Shown here: positions 19,649 to 28,536 of the stretch, piece by piece
How the letters are laid out: each line of letters starts with the position of its first letter
Numbering within the stretch: the stretch's first letter is position 1
DNA from: Myxococcaceae bacterium
GTDB lineage: Bacteria; Myxococcota; Myxococcia; Myxococcales; Myxococcaceae
Reading direction: 5' to 3'
Assembly: GCA_025459425.1 (NCBI GenBank)
Contig: JALOQF010000040.1
Coordinates: 1 to 52,036, forward strand
Length of the DNA stretch: 52,036 nucleotides
Notes under the pieces: generated by a model
Told to the model about the DNA's origin: nothing
What the model saw: the letters and a program-made list of their open reading frames with translations, nothing else
The model's database searches: none
Translations under genes and position numbers: made by a program

Positions 19649-21049
19649 TCAACCCTGCCAGTCGCGCGCGCGGCTCTCGAAGCGGGTGTATTCGGCCATG
19701 AAGATGAGGTCGACCGAGCCGACGGGGCCGTTTCGCTGCTTGGCGACGATGAGCTCGACGGGCATGGCGGCGCGGGCCTGGGGTGGGGGAGCGCCCTCTT
19801 CGCTGTCGTCTTCGCGGTGGATGAACATGACGACGTCGGCGTCCTGCTCGATGGCGCCGGACTCGCGGAGGTCGGACAGCATGGGCTTGCCGCCCTTGCG
19901 CTCCTCGACCTTTCGGTTGAGCTGGCTCAAGGCGATGATGGGAACGTCGATCTCCTTGGCGAGCTGCTTGAGGCCACGCGAGATCTCCGACACCTCGAGC
20001 TGGCGGCTCTCGACCTTGCCCTTCTGGTGCATGAGCTGGAGGTAGTCGATGACGATGAGGCCGAGCGAAGGCTCCTTCTGCTTGAGGCGCCGCGCCTTGG
20101 CGCGCAGATCGAACGACGACAACCCGCCGGAGTCGTCGATGTAGATTTTGCAGCCGTAGAGCTCGTTGGCGGCCTGCTGAATGCGCTCCTCGTCTCCCGG
20201 CGACAGGCGCCCGCCGCGCAGCTTCTTCATGTCGACGCGCGCGTGGGTGGCGAGCATACGGGTCAGCAGCTGCACCGAGGGCATTTCGAGCGAGAACACG
20301 GCGGCGGCCCGGCTCTCCTTGAGGGCGACGTTGATGGCGATGTTCATCGCCAGCGACGTCTTGCCGATGCCGGGGCGGGCGGCGAGCACGATGAGCTCTC
20401 CGCCGTGCAGGCCGGTGAGCTGGTTGTCGAGATCGACGAAGCCGGTGGCCGTGCCCGTGATGCCCGACGTGTTCTGCTTCATCTTGTCGAGGAGCGTGAG
20501 CGCCTCGTCCATCAGGTCGGGAATGGGGCGCAGGTCGCCCTGCTGGCGCTTCTCGGCGATCTGGAAGATGCGGCGGCCGGCCTCGTCGACCAGCTCGAGC
20601 ACGTTGCCGGTCTCCTGGCTGGCGAGCTCGAAGATCTCACGGCCGGCCTTCGCGAGGCCCCGGCGCGTCGACTGATCCTTGATGATCTTCGCGTACTCGA
20701 CGGCGTTGGCCGAGAACGGCACGAGCTGATCGAGCGTCTGCAGGTAGCTGGGGCCGCCGACGGTGGCGAGCTGGCCGCGCGACTTGAGCTCTTCCGAGAT
20801 GGTGAGCCAGTCGACGCGCGAGTTGCGCGAGTCGAGGGCCACCATGGCGTCGAAGATCTCGCTGTGGGCGGCGTTGGCGAAGTCGTCCTTCGTCACCTGC
20901 TCGGCGACGTTGGGGAGGACGGAGTTGTCCATCACGATCGCGCCCAGCACGGCGCGCTCGGCGGCGAGGTCTTCGTGGACGCGGGGCTCGAGGCTCACGG
21001 GGGCTTCATACCCAAAACGGAGGTGCCTGAACGACTCGGGCCGCGCCAC
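19649..21049 (-). CDS. dnaB: Replicative DNA helicase DnaB
   Basis: The hexameric 5'-3' helicase unwinds DNA ahead of the replisome. The 466-residue product has the N-terminal DnaB domain (about 25-125), the linker, and the RecA-like domain with Walker A ARPGIGKT at 224-231 (a variant of the common ARPSMGKT), Walker B LIVIDYLQLM and the C-terminal DLRESGAIEQDAD motif. No intein is present. The start at 21049 is GTG; another in-frame GTG at 20998 would give MSLEPRVHEDLAAERA and fits family N-termini equally well, and neither has a clear ribosome site. It is the last gene of the rpsF-rpsR-rplI-dnaB cluster, 44 bases after rplI. Confidence 0.96.
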   Translation of the reverse strand: MARPESFRHLRFGYEAPVSLEPRVHEDLAAERAVLGAIVMDNSVLPNVAEQVTKDDFANAAHSEIFDAMVALDSRNSRVDWLTISEELKSRGQLATVGGPSYLQTLDQLVPFSANAVEYAKIIKDQSTRRGLAKAGREIFELASQETGNVLELVDEAGRRIFQIAEKRQQGDLRPIPDLMDEALTLLDKMKQNTSGITGTATGFVDLDNQLTGLHGGELIVLAARPGIGKTSLAMNIAINVALKESRAAAVFSLEMPSVQLLTRMLATHARVDMKKLRGGRLSPGDEERIQQAANELYGCKIYIDDSGGLSSFDLRAKARRLKQKEPSLGLIVIDYLQLMHQKGKVESRQLEVSEISRGLKQLAKEIDVPIIALSQLNRKVEERKGGKPMLSDLRESGAIEQDADVVMFIHREDDSEEGAPPPQARAAMPVELIVAKQRNGPVGSVDLIFMAEYTRFESRARDWQG

Positions 21050-21093
21050 CGGTGACGGTGTGCGCGGCCCGGAGAAACGAACGCCTGCGTGGG

Positions 21094-21576
21094 TCAGGCC
21101 CTGGCGTCGGCGGCAGGAGCTGCGGCCGGGGCGCCTTCACCCTGCACGTGCACCATCACCTTGCTGCGCACGTCGCGGTGGAGGCGGAGCTCGACCTCGA
21201 AGCTGCCGACGGTCCGAATCGGCTCGGGCAGGTGAATGACGCGGCGGTCGAACTTGTGGCCGATGGCGGCGAGGGCCTCGGCGACGTCGAGCGCGGTGAC
21301 CGAGCCGAACAGCTTGTCCTGTTCGCCGACCTTGCGGACGACGGTGACGGACAGGTTGCCGATCTTCTTCGCCTGCTCTTCGGCGACCGACTTCAGCTTG
21401 GCCTGGCGCGCGGCGATGACGGCCTTCTCGTGCTCGAGCTGCCGAACGTTGGCGGCCGAGGCGAGCATGGCGAGGTTGCGCGGCAACAGGTAGTTGCGCG
21501 CGTACCCGTCCTTCACGTTGACGACCTCGCCGGAGTTGCCGAGGTTGTACACATCCTCACGGAGAATGAGCTTCAT
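21094..21576 (-). CDS. rplI: 50S ribosomal protein bL9
   Basis: The 160-residue protein binds 23S rRNA near the base of the L1 stalk. The start at 21576 gives the family N-terminus [19 protein letters not shown], followed by the conserved [16 protein letters not shown] and a long connecting helix. The C-terminal domain covers about residues 80-148. A short Ala/Pro-rich tail ([13 protein letters not shown]) is a lineage-type extension. AGGAA precedes the start. It lies 14 bases after rpsR in the r-protein operon. Confidence 0.97.
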   Translation of the reverse strand: MKLILREDVYNLGNSGEVVNVKDGYARNYLLPRNLAMLASAANVRQLEHEKAVIAARQAKLKSVAEEQAKKIGNLSVTVVRKVGEQDKLFGSVTALDVAEALAAIGHKFDRRVIHLPEPIRTVGSFEVELRLHRDVRSKVMVHVQGEGAPAAAPAADARA

Positions 21577-21590
21577 GGCAGTGGTTCCTG

Positions 21591-21902
21591 TCAGGCCGCG
21601 AGGACGAGGTAGGGGATGAGCGCGAGGCCGCGCGACTGCTTGACGGCCTTGGCGATGGCGCGCTGGTGCTTCGAGCAGTTGCCCGAGATGCGGCGGGGAA
21701 TGATCTTGCCGCGCTCGGTGACGAAGTACTTGAGCGTCGACTGATCCTTGAAGTCGACGATGATCTTCTTGTCGGCGCAGAAGCGGCACACCTTGCGCCG
21801 CGCGAAGCCGCGACCGCCGCGCTTCTCGTCGCCATCGCCCTTGTCGCCGCGATCACCGCGGTCGCCGCCCTTGCCACCGTTCTTCTCGTAGTTCTTTTCC
21901 AT
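21591..21902 (-). CDS. rpsR: 30S ribosomal protein bS18 with charged N-terminal extension
   Basis: The 103-residue protein pairs with bS6 on the 30S platform. The core (from about residue 33) contains [12 protein letters not shown] and the [17 protein letters not shown] segment, a zinc-type arrangement with Cys-x2-Cys and a later Cys/His pair. The first 32 residues are a Gly/Asp/Lys low-complexity extension ([16 protein letters not shown]) longer than in most bacteria. It lies in the operon between rpsF and rplI, with 23 bases to rpsF. Confidence 0.97.
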   Translation of the reverse strand: MEKNYEKNGGKGGDRGDRGDKGDGDEKRGGRGFARRKVCRFCADKKIIVDFKDQSTLKYFVTERGKIIPRRISGNCSKHQRAIAKAVKQSRGLALIPYLVLAA

Positions 21903-21925
21903 GTTCGAAGTTCCTTTGAAGGGGC

Positions 21926-22387
21926 TCAGCCCGGAGTCACGTCGTCGTCGTAGCTGCCATCGACGTCGGCGTTGAAGTCCTCGCGCTCGGCGCCGCCGAA
22001 CGGCTTGTTGTCGTCGACGTCTCCGGCCAGCTTGAGATCTTCCTGGGGCTGACGGGTCTCGGGGTCGATGTGCTCGCCGAGCTTCTTCGACATGTAGCGG
22101 CTGACCTCGTCGAGGTTGCGCAGGTTGCGCTCGACCTCGGCGACGAGGTTCGACTTCCCGAGGTAGTGCGCGTGCAGGTAGATCGCGCGCGGCTGCTTCG
22201 CCACCGGGTACATCGTCTTCTTCTTGCCCCAGATGGTGAAGCGCAGGAACTTGCCGCCCTCACGGCCCACGATGACGCGGACCTTCTCCTTCACCTTCTC
22301 GACGTTCTCGTCGGTGAGGTCCGGCTTCACGAGGAAGACGGTCTCGTACTCGCGCAAGAAGCTTGCGCTCTTCGATGCTTCGGCCAT
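21926..22387 (-). CDS. rpsF: 30S ribosomal protein bS6
   Basis: The 153-residue protein binds bS18 and 16S rRNA. The start at 22387 ([20 protein letters not shown]) is supported by GGGGAGAG upstream; a longer in-frame extension has no homology. The ferredoxin-like core spans about residues 11-105 ([28 protein letters not shown]). The last 45 residues are acidic and probably disordered, a common C-terminal extension for S6. It is the first gene of the rpsF-rpsR-rplI-dnaB operon, with a promoter at 22529-22557. Confidence 0.96.
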   Translation of the reverse strand: MAEASKSASFLREYETVFLVKPDLTDENVEKVKEKVRVIVGREGGKFLRFTIWGKKKTMYPVAKQPRAIYLHAHYLGKSNLVAEVERNLRNLDEVSRYMSKKLGEHIDPETRQPQEDLKLAGDVDDNKPFGGAEREDFNADVDGSYDDDVTPG

Positions 22388-22730
22388 GTGTTCTCTCCCC
22401 ACGGGTTCTGCCCATCGCCAATGCCGGCCGGTGAGCGGGGAAACGGAAGGCGCCAGGCGACTCCCGGGCGCAGGAAAAACCGTGCCTGCGACCATCACGT
22501 GTCTCCGCCGGAATGACGGAGGAGCGCGCCCTTAGGTGGGTGTGTGTCGGGTGTCAACTGCCGGGGGACTTGGGGGCCCTGGGTGGCTTGGGTGCCCTGG
22601 TGCTGCTCCCAGGCCCCCCCCGAAGTCACCACCGCGGTGCGTCGGCGCCACCCATGGCCACACACCACCGCACGTGGTAGGCGCGCGCTCCATTTTCGAG
22701 GACGCGCAGGTGTTCGGAGGGAGCCCTCAC
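22388..22730. other. Divergent control region between rpsF and the outer-membrane barrel gene
   Basis: These 343 bases hold the rpsF promoter and a leader of about 135 bases. On the rpsF transcript two stems are visible: CTCCG/CGGAG near 22501-22524 and CGCAGG/CCTGCG at 22469-22490. Some bacteria have an S6:S18-binding leader here; I cannot confirm its conserved bulge. On the barrel-gene side there are G-rich runs (GGGTGGCTTGGG) but no clear -35/-10 pair. Confidence 0.5.
22529..22557 (-). promoter_or_regulatory. Housekeeping promoter of the rpsF-rpsR-rplI-dnaB operon
   Basis: On the minus strand a perfect -35 TTGACA (22552-22557) is followed by exactly 17 bases and TAAGGG (22529-22534). TAAGGG is, from memory, the -10 of the Myxococcus xanthus vegetative promoter vegA, so this pair fits a myxobacterial sigma-A promoter. 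Transcription would start near 22522, about 135 bases before rpsF. Confidence 0.6.
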
Positions 22731-24422
22731 ATGTCGATGATCCGCTTCGCGGTGGCCGCGCTCGTGTTCGCGTCGGCCTCAGCGCTCGCACAGACCGATG
22801 ACGGTGGCCTGCCCGTGCAGCCTGCCGTCGCCAACCCCGGCGGCGCCGACGCCCCCAGCCAACTCATTCGAGAGGGCTTCGACGCTGACGCCGGAGTCGA
22901 GGCCGTCGCCGAGCCGACCGCTCCGAGCGAAAAGCCCGCGGAGCCGGCGACGCCACCAGCCGCCGAGCCCGAGAAGAAGGAAGCCAGCGGCTCCGGGCTC
23001 GACATCACCGCAGCCCTCGCTGCCTCGGCCCGCGTCTCGTACGAGGGCACCACGCCGTTCCCCATCGACTCGTCCGGCGACCGCCCGCCCACCATCGCGC
23101 CCTTCATGACGCGGGTGCGTGTGACGCCCGAGATTCGCCTCAAGGGCTTCGGCCTCGTCGGTGAAGCCGACACTGCCACCGGCGCCATCTTCGGCATCCC
23201 CTCGGCCACCCTGGTGGGCGACCGCGTGCCGTACCCGGCCATCTCCGCGCTCGACCTGCGCAAGCTGTACCTCGAGTACCGCTGGGCGTCGGGCGCGTTC
23301 CGCGTGGGCCTCCAGACCCAGTCGTGGGGCCTGGGCATGCTCGCCAACGACGGCGCGAAGGACCCCGAGGCCGGCGACTTCGGCCAGCAGCAGTTCGGCA
23401 ACACCACCTACCGCGCGCTGCTCGCCTTCCGCCCGCTGTTCAACCTCGGCGGCGCCTTCCGCGCGTTCGAGACCGCCTTCGCCGCCGACCTCATCAACCG
23501 CGACAACTTCGGTGAGTTCGCCCGCGGCGACCGCGCCTTCCAGGGCGTGCTCGCGCTGCGCTTCGCGAAGGACGCCGACAACACCCTCGGCATCTACGGC
23601 GTGTACCGGAATCAGCGGAACGTCAACGTCACCGATGGCGGCAAGGCCACCGACGTCTTCGTCGTCGACGCCGCCGGCAAGTGGGAGTTCTTCAAGCGCC
23701 GCAACCGCGTGCTCAAGGTGGGCTTCGAGGCGCTCACCATCAACGGCACCACCACCCAGGCCCGCAACGAGAACGCGGCGCTCCTGCGCGTGCAGCAGTT
23801 CGGCGCCGCCGCGAAGGTGTCGTACCGCTCGAACCGCCTGACGCTGCTCGCCGACTGGGGCTTCGCCTCGGGCGACCAGAACCCGTCGGACGACCGCATC
23901 GAGAACTTCCGCATGGACCGCGACTTCAAGGTGGGCCTGGTGCTGTTCGACCACGTCATGGCCTACCAGTCGGCCCGCGCGGGCGTGCGCGCGTCAGACC
24001 CGAACCTCGTCGGCGTTCCGCCCGAGGGCGCCGATCTGCTGGGCACCGCCGGCAGCATCACCGGCGTCTGGTACCTCTTCCCCCGCGTGAAGTACGGCCT
24101 CTTCGACTGGCTCGACGTCTACGGCGGGCCGCTCTTCGCGTTCGGCACCGCGCGCCTGGCCGACCCGTTCAACTCGCGCCTCGGCGGCGGCACCGCCATC
24201 AACCCCGTGGGCGGCCGGCCCGGGCTCTACATGGGCACCGAGGTCGACCTGGGCGTGCAGGCCCGCGTCCGCCCCATTCCCGAGCTGCTCATCACCGCCA
24301 CGGGGGAGGGGGGCTTGTTCCTGCCCGGTGACGCGTACAACCTTCCGCCCGACTCGGCGGGGCTGGTGGCTCCCATGGGTCCCGTGGGCTTTGGCCGTAT
24401 TCGCCTGATGGTCAGCATCTGA
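22731..24422 (+). CDS. Outer-membrane beta-barrel protein, porin/alginate-export-like
   Basis: The start at 22731 follows GGAGGGA by eight bases. The 563-residue product has a signal peptide (cleaved after SALAQ near residue 21), then a Pro/Ala/Glu-rich linker to about residue 90. The rest is an extended region of amphipathic strands with many aromatic girdle residues (LRKLYLEYRWASGAFRVGLQ, WEFF, VWYLFPRVKYGLFDWLDVYG), and it ends in a strand, FGRIRLMVSI. This is typical of a monomeric outer-membrane channel; the pattern of strand-turn text recalls the alginate-export family, but that assignment is uncertain. It lies 17 bases before a large lipase-like lipoprotein and is probably co-transcribed with it. 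Confidence 0.8.
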   Translation: MSMIRFAVAALVFASASALAQTDDGGLPVQPAVANPGGADAPSQLIREGFDADAGVEAVAEPTAPSEKPAEPATPPAAEPEKKEASGSGLDITAALAASARVSYEGTTPFPIDSSGDRPPTIAPFMTRVRVTPEIRLKGFGLVGEADTATGAIFGIPSATLVGDRVPYPAISALDLRKLYLEYRWASGAFRVGLQTQSWGLGMLANDGAKDPEAGDFGQQQFGNTTYRALLAFRPLFNLGGAFRAFETAFAADLINRDNFGEFARGDRAFQGVLALRFAKDADNTLGIYGVYRNQRNVNVTDGGKATDVFVVDAAGKWEFFKRRNRVLKVGFEALTINGTTTQARNENAALLRVQQFGAAAKVSYRSNRLTLLADWGFASGDQNPSDDRIENFRMDRDFKVGLVLFDHVMAYQSARAGVRASDPNLVGVPPEGADLLGTAGSITGVWYLFPRVKYGLFDWLDVYGGPLFAFGTARLADPFNSRLGGGTAINPVGGRPGLYMGTEVDLGVQARVRPIPELLITATGEGGLFLPGDAYNLPPDSAGLVAPMGPVGFGRIRLMVSI

Positions 24423-24439
24423 CAGGAGCCGTCTTCCAC

Positions 24440-27400
24440 ATGCGTTCACTCCCGCTCTTCAGTGCCCTCGTCGTCCTCGGATCGTGCGCAGCGCCCGAAG
24501 GCAAGGGCCTCATGCCCACGCCCGTCGGCTCCGGCGCCGCCGTGAAGTTCGACGCCTTCGCCAAGCCGCTGCCCGAAGTGCCGCTGCCGAACGACTTCGC
24601 CACGCGCTTCGACGCCACCTCGCCCACGAAGCGCCGCATCAACGCCTCGATGGTCGCCGCCACGAAGTGGGAACAGGCGACCCGTGAAGAGCTCGACAAG
24701 CTCGACGGCTGGGGCACCTACCAGTCGATCACCGTCGGGTTCGAGAAGACGCTCGACCTGCAGAACATCGTCCGCCGCCACCAGGGCGACGACTACGATC
24801 CGTCCGACGACGTGGCGTACCTGCTCGACGTCTCGCCCGACTCGCCGGACTTCTGCCAGCGCACGCCGCTCGACTTCGGCGAGGGCAACTTCCCCACGGT
24901 GCTCGAGCGCAAGGCGTACTTCGACAACGACCGCGACTCGGAGCAGCTCTCGTTCGAAGACCGCGACGAGGACACCAACCGCAACGGCGTGCTCGACCTC
25001 GGGGAAGACCTCGACATGGACGGGGTGCTCGACAAGCCCAACGTGCTGGTGCCCGGGCAGTCGAAGTTCCAGACGATGGAGTGGTATGAGCGCGAGACCA
25101 ACACGCTCATCATGAAGCCGCTGATGCCGCTGCGTGAGAACACCACCTACGCGGTGGTGCTGACGCGGCGGCTGGTCGACGAAGACGGCCGCCCCGTGCG
25201 ATCGCCCTTCGCGTACGTGAACCACACCTCGCAGACCCAGCAGCTCGCGCCACTCGGCCAGTGCCTGCCGAAGTACGGCCTGGGCCTCGAAGACGTCGCC
25301 TTCACGTGGGCCTACTCGACGATGTCGGTGAGCCGTGACTTCCGCGTCATTCGTGACGGGCTCTACGGCCTGGGGCCCATGTCGCGGCTGGCCACCGAGT
25401 TCCCGGCCGAGGTGAAGCAGCTCTTCCAGGTGCGCGACGGCATGGGGAACATTCGCATCGTGCCGACCGACGCGCTGCGCGGCGTGCTGCCCGAGATCCT
25501 CAAGGCGCTCAACGGCGGCCGGCTGAGCAAGGCCGACGAGGCCCTGATGGACGCGCACAAGTTCATCGACTTCCACGCGGTGTTCGCCTTCGACTCGCCC
25601 CAGTTCTTCCGCCGCGTCGACGCCGCTGGCAACCCGCTGCCGCTCTACAAGCAGACGTTCGAGCTCGACCCGATCTCGGGCGCCGCCTTCACGCGGCCGG
25701 AGCGCTCGTTCGTGTGGCTCACCGTGCCGAAGAACCGCCGCGGCCCTGCGCCCGTCGTGATCCTCGGGCACGGGTACACCGGCAACAAGCTCGACCCCCT
25801 CATCTACGGCGGCTTCTTCGCGCGCCTCGGCCTCGCCTGCATCGGCGTCGAGAACGTGAGCCATGGCATCGACGCCGAGAGCACCGAGATCCAGGCGCTC
25901 GGTGGCCTCTTCAAGTCGAAGGGCCTCGAGGCGTTCTTCAGCGCCATCACGAAGAACGACCGCGCGTTCGATCAGAACGGCGACGGCCGCAAGGACTCGG
26001 CCGCCGACTTCTGGACCTCGTACATCTCGCACACCCGCGAGGTCGTTCGGCAGTCGGCCATCGACTACATGCAGCTCGTTCGCGTGCTCAAGACGTTCGA
26101 TGGCTCGACGAAGTGGTCCTTCGACGTGAACCGTGACCGCACCGAGAACGACCTGGCCGGTGACTTCGACGGCGACGGCGTCATCGACGTGGGCGGCGTG
26201 GGGTCGATCAACATCACCGGTGGTTCGCTCGGCGGCATCATGAGCGCGCTGATGGCCGGCCTCGAGCCGCAGATCGACGTGGCGATTCCCGTCGCAGGTG
26301 GCGCGGGTCTGCCGGACATCGGCGTGCGGTCGATTCAGGGCGGCGTGCGCGAGGCCGTGAACCTTCGAATGCTCGGGCCTCTGCTCGTGACCATTCCTTC
26401 GCGGGACGACGCGACGAAGCGCGAGCTGTGGACCGTGCTGCCCGACCTGAACGATCAGGGCCGGCGCAAGATCGCCACCGTGCCCGTGTCGTTGGCCGAG
26501 GGCGACACCGTGGTGCTCCACAACCTCACCACGAAAGAGAAGCGGTGCTTCCGCATGGGCGCCGACGGCCTCTCGCGGGCCGCCATCTCGTCGGATCGGT
26601 TCGACCGCTACAAGTACGAGATCTACCCGGGCGTGCTGCCGCCGAAGGAGCGCGATGGCTGCGAGATCCCCGAGGGCGCGAGCGCGAAGTGGACGCTCGA
26701 GAGCTTCGAGTTCGACTTCACCTGGCAGGGCCGTGACTTCAAGGCCGGCGAGGCGCTCGTCGCGCTCGGTGACGGCTTCGGCTTCCGCCGGAACAGCCCC
26801 GAGATCCGCCGCTTCATGGGCCTCGCGCAGCTCGCCATCGAGAAGGGCGACCCGGTGAACTACCTCCAGAACGCCGAGCGGCACCGCATCATGCGCTACG
26901 GCACCGGTGAAGAGGTCTCGACCCGGCTGCTTGTGGTCAACACCATCGGCGACATGAACGTGCCCGTCGCGGCAGGAACGTCGATCGGCCGCGCCGCCGG
27001 CTTCATCAACCTCTTCGACAAGGACCCGCGCTACGGGAAGACCGAGAACCGGGTGCTCATCGACAACGGTGTCATCAAGGCCGTCGAGCGCGACCTGCCG
27101 TACCGCAACTCGAAGGGCGAGCCGGTGCTGATGGACGTCGACCACTGGTCGGCGGTGAACGGCGTCGACGACGGCTTCGACGTGCCGCGGCTCAACCCGC
27201 CGCTGCGGCTCGTGAAGAAGAGCGAGCGCGTGGGCGGCTACACCGGCGTCATCTTCCCCATGGTGGTGCCGACGGGGAAGCACGGGTTCGACCCGCCGAA
27301 CCCCGATCGCACGTGGGACCTCGGCTCGTTCCTGATGAACCTGCTCGGCCGCTACATGGCCTCGGGTGGCAACGAGTTCCCCATCGAGCCGTGCGTCATG

Positions 27401-27442
27401 CAGAACGCCTGCTCGTGGATCCCGCCGGTGCCGAACGACTGA
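24440..27442 (+). CDS. Large lipoprotein of the virulence-factor lipase type (VolA-like alpha/beta hydrolase)
   Basis: The 1,000-residue protein has a lipoprotein signal (lipobox LGSC, Cys16), so it is lipid-anchored in the envelope. The N-terminal part contains PLPNDFATRF followed by LDGWGTYQSITVGFEKTLD, the pattern of the bacterial virulence-factor lipase N-terminal domain found in Vibrio VolA. The catalytic alpha/beta hydrolase region has an oxyanion-type strand VVILGHGYTGN and a nucleophile elbow GGSLGG with Ser596. Calcium-loop-like inserts (DQNGDGRKDS, DFDGDGVID) flank it. The likely role is a surface esterase or lysophospholipase releasing fatty acids. The barrel gene 17 bases upstream recalls the volA-fadL pairing. 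The substrate is not known. Confidence 0.8.
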   Translation: MRSLPLFSALVVLGSCAAPEGKGLMPTPVGSGAAVKFDAFAKPLPEVPLPNDFATRFDATSPTKRRINASMVAATKWEQATREELDKLDGWGTYQSITVGFEKTLDLQNIVRRHQGDDYDPSDDVAYLLDVSPDSPDFCQRTPLDFGEGNFPTVLERKAYFDNDRDSEQLSFEDRDEDTNRNGVLDLGEDLDMDGVLDKPNVLVPGQSKFQTMEWYERETNTLIMKPLMPLRENTTYAVVLTRRLVDEDGRPVRSPFAYVNHTSQTQQLAPLGQCLPKYGLGLEDVAFTWAYSTMSVSRDFRVIRDGLYGLGPMSRLATEFPAEVKQLFQVRDGMGNIRIVPTDALRGVLPEILKALNGGRLSKADEALMDAHKFIDFHAVFAFDSPQFFRRVDAAGNPLPLYKQTFELDPISGAAFTRPERSFVWLTVPKNRRGPAPVVILGHGYTGNKLDPLIYGGFFARLGLACIGVENVSHGIDAESTEIQALGGLFKSKGLEAFFSAITKNDRAFDQNGDGRKDSAADFWTSYISHTREVVRQSAIDYMQLVRVLKTFDGSTKWSFDVNRDRTENDLAGDFDGDGVIDVGGVGSINITGGSLGGIMSALMAGLEPQIDVAIPVAGGAGLPDIGVRSIQGGVREAVNLRMLGPLLVTIPSRDDATKRELWTVLPDLNDQGRRKIATVPVSLAEGDTVVLHNLTTKEKRCFRMGADGLSRAAISSDRFDRYKYEIYPGVLPPKERDGCEIPEGASAKWTLESFEFDFTWQGRDFKAGEALVALGDGFGFRRNSPEIRRFMGLAQLAIEKGDPVNYLQNAERHRIMRYGTGEEVSTRLLVVNTIGDMNVPVAAGTSIGRAAGFINLFDKDPRYGKTENRVLIDNGVIKAVERDLPYRNSKGEPVLMDVDHWSAVNGVDDGFDVPRLNPPLRLVKKSERVGGYTGVIFPMVVPTGKHGFDPPNPDRTWDLGSFLMNLLGRYMASGGNEFPIEPCVMQNACSWIPPVPND

Positions 27443-27664
27443 GTCGTCACCGCCAGAGGCGTGGTGCGACACCCACGCCGATGCTCGGAGCAGGCGTGGT
27501 CTTCGCGGCCCGTCGTTCATCGCAGCCCAGTCGGCGGCGCTCTGGGGTGGTGATTGCTCGATCTGACCGGGCGCTCGAACGTCGTGCGCGCTCGGGTGCC
27601 GTCGTCGTCGGAGTCGCTCGCGGCTCGGGCCCGTTCGCTTCGAAACGTGCGTTGTACGCCTGCC

Positions 27665-28534
27665 TCAGTCGGCTCCCTGCCACGGGGTGGGCGGGGCTGC
27701 GAGGGCGCGGGCGACGGACTCGGCGCCGGCCTCCATCGCCTTCGCGCCAGTCGCCATCGAGCGCGGAGACACCGGCGGAAGGTGCGAGGTGACGACGTAG
27801 GTGGGCACGCCGCGGTGGTGCAGCACCTCGAGCTGCAGCTTGAAGTGCTCGCGCCTCACGGCTGCGAAGCCGCTCGACATGCCAGCGGCGTAGGCGAGCG
27901 GGCCGCCCGGCTGGGCGTTGCCCCCGCGGCTCGGCAGGTAGTGCACCAGCAGCGCGTCGAGCTGAGCCACCTTCGCGTCGAGCAGCGCCACCGCGGGCGC
28001 CTTGTCGACGATGCCGCCGTCCCACAGCAGCTCGCCGTCGCGCGGTACCGCCTGGAAGAGGCCGGGGTATGCGCAGGTGGCGTGAATCGCCGAGGCGAGG
28101 TCGCCCGACGTCAGCGTGACGGCGCGCTGCGAGGTGAGGCTGGTCGCGACGAGCACCAGCGGCGTGGGCGTGCGCTCGAGCTGCTTCACCGGCAGGTGCT
28201 GCTCCAGCAGCGCGCGAAACCGTGCGCCCTTCAGCAGGCCGCTGGGCCGATGCCCGCGGCGCACGCTGTCGACGGCGATGCCGACCCAGTCTGGATCCCA
28301 GAAGTGCTCGCGGCGCTGCGAGGTGATGAGCGCCTTCAGCTCGGGCAGGGGAACGCCCGCGGCGGTGAAGGCCGCCACCATGCCCCCAGCGCTGGTGCCC
28401 GCGAAGGCGGAAGGCACGAGCCCGTGCCCCAACAACCCGTCGACGAAGCCGGCGTGGCCGTAGAACCCGAAGTAGCCCGCCGAGAGCACCAGGCCGAAAC
28501 GTCTGCCCTCGAGGAGCGCACGAAGCGTCGTCAC
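27665..28534 (-). CDS. Patatin-like phospholipase
   Basis: The 289-residue protein has the patatin Ser-Asp dyad: nucleophile Ser48 in GTSAGG, and Asp172 in WDGGIVD, with a Gly-rich oxyanion segment SAGYFGFYGHAG at 18-29. These enzymes hydrolyse acyl esters of phospholipids. There is no signal peptide; it is probably cytosolic or membrane-associated. It starts two bases after the aminotransferase stop on the same strand, so the two are co-transcribed. Nothing in the sequence shows the substrate. Confidence 0.9.
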   Translation of the reverse strand: MTTLRALLEGRRFGLVLSAGYFGFYGHAGFVDGLLGHGLVPSAFAGTSAGGMVAAFTAAGVPLPELKALITSQRREHFWDPDWVGIAVDSVRRGHRPSGLLKGARFRALLEQHLPVKQLERTPTPLVLVATSLTSQRAVTLTSGDLASAIHATCAYPGLFQAVPRDGELLWDGGIVDKAPAVALLDAKVAQLDALLVHYLPSRGGNAQPGGPLAYAAGMSSGFAAVRREHFKLQLEVLHHRGVPTYVVTSHLPPVSPRSMATGAKAMEAGAESVARALAAPPTPWQGAD

Positions 28535-28536
28535 GG

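Noticed and set aside
24446-27520. A 1,024-codon minus-strand frame opposite the lipase-like gene
   Set aside because: The same GC-bias shadow effect. The plus strand has a lipoprotein signal, catalytic elbow and family pattern; the minus strand has none.
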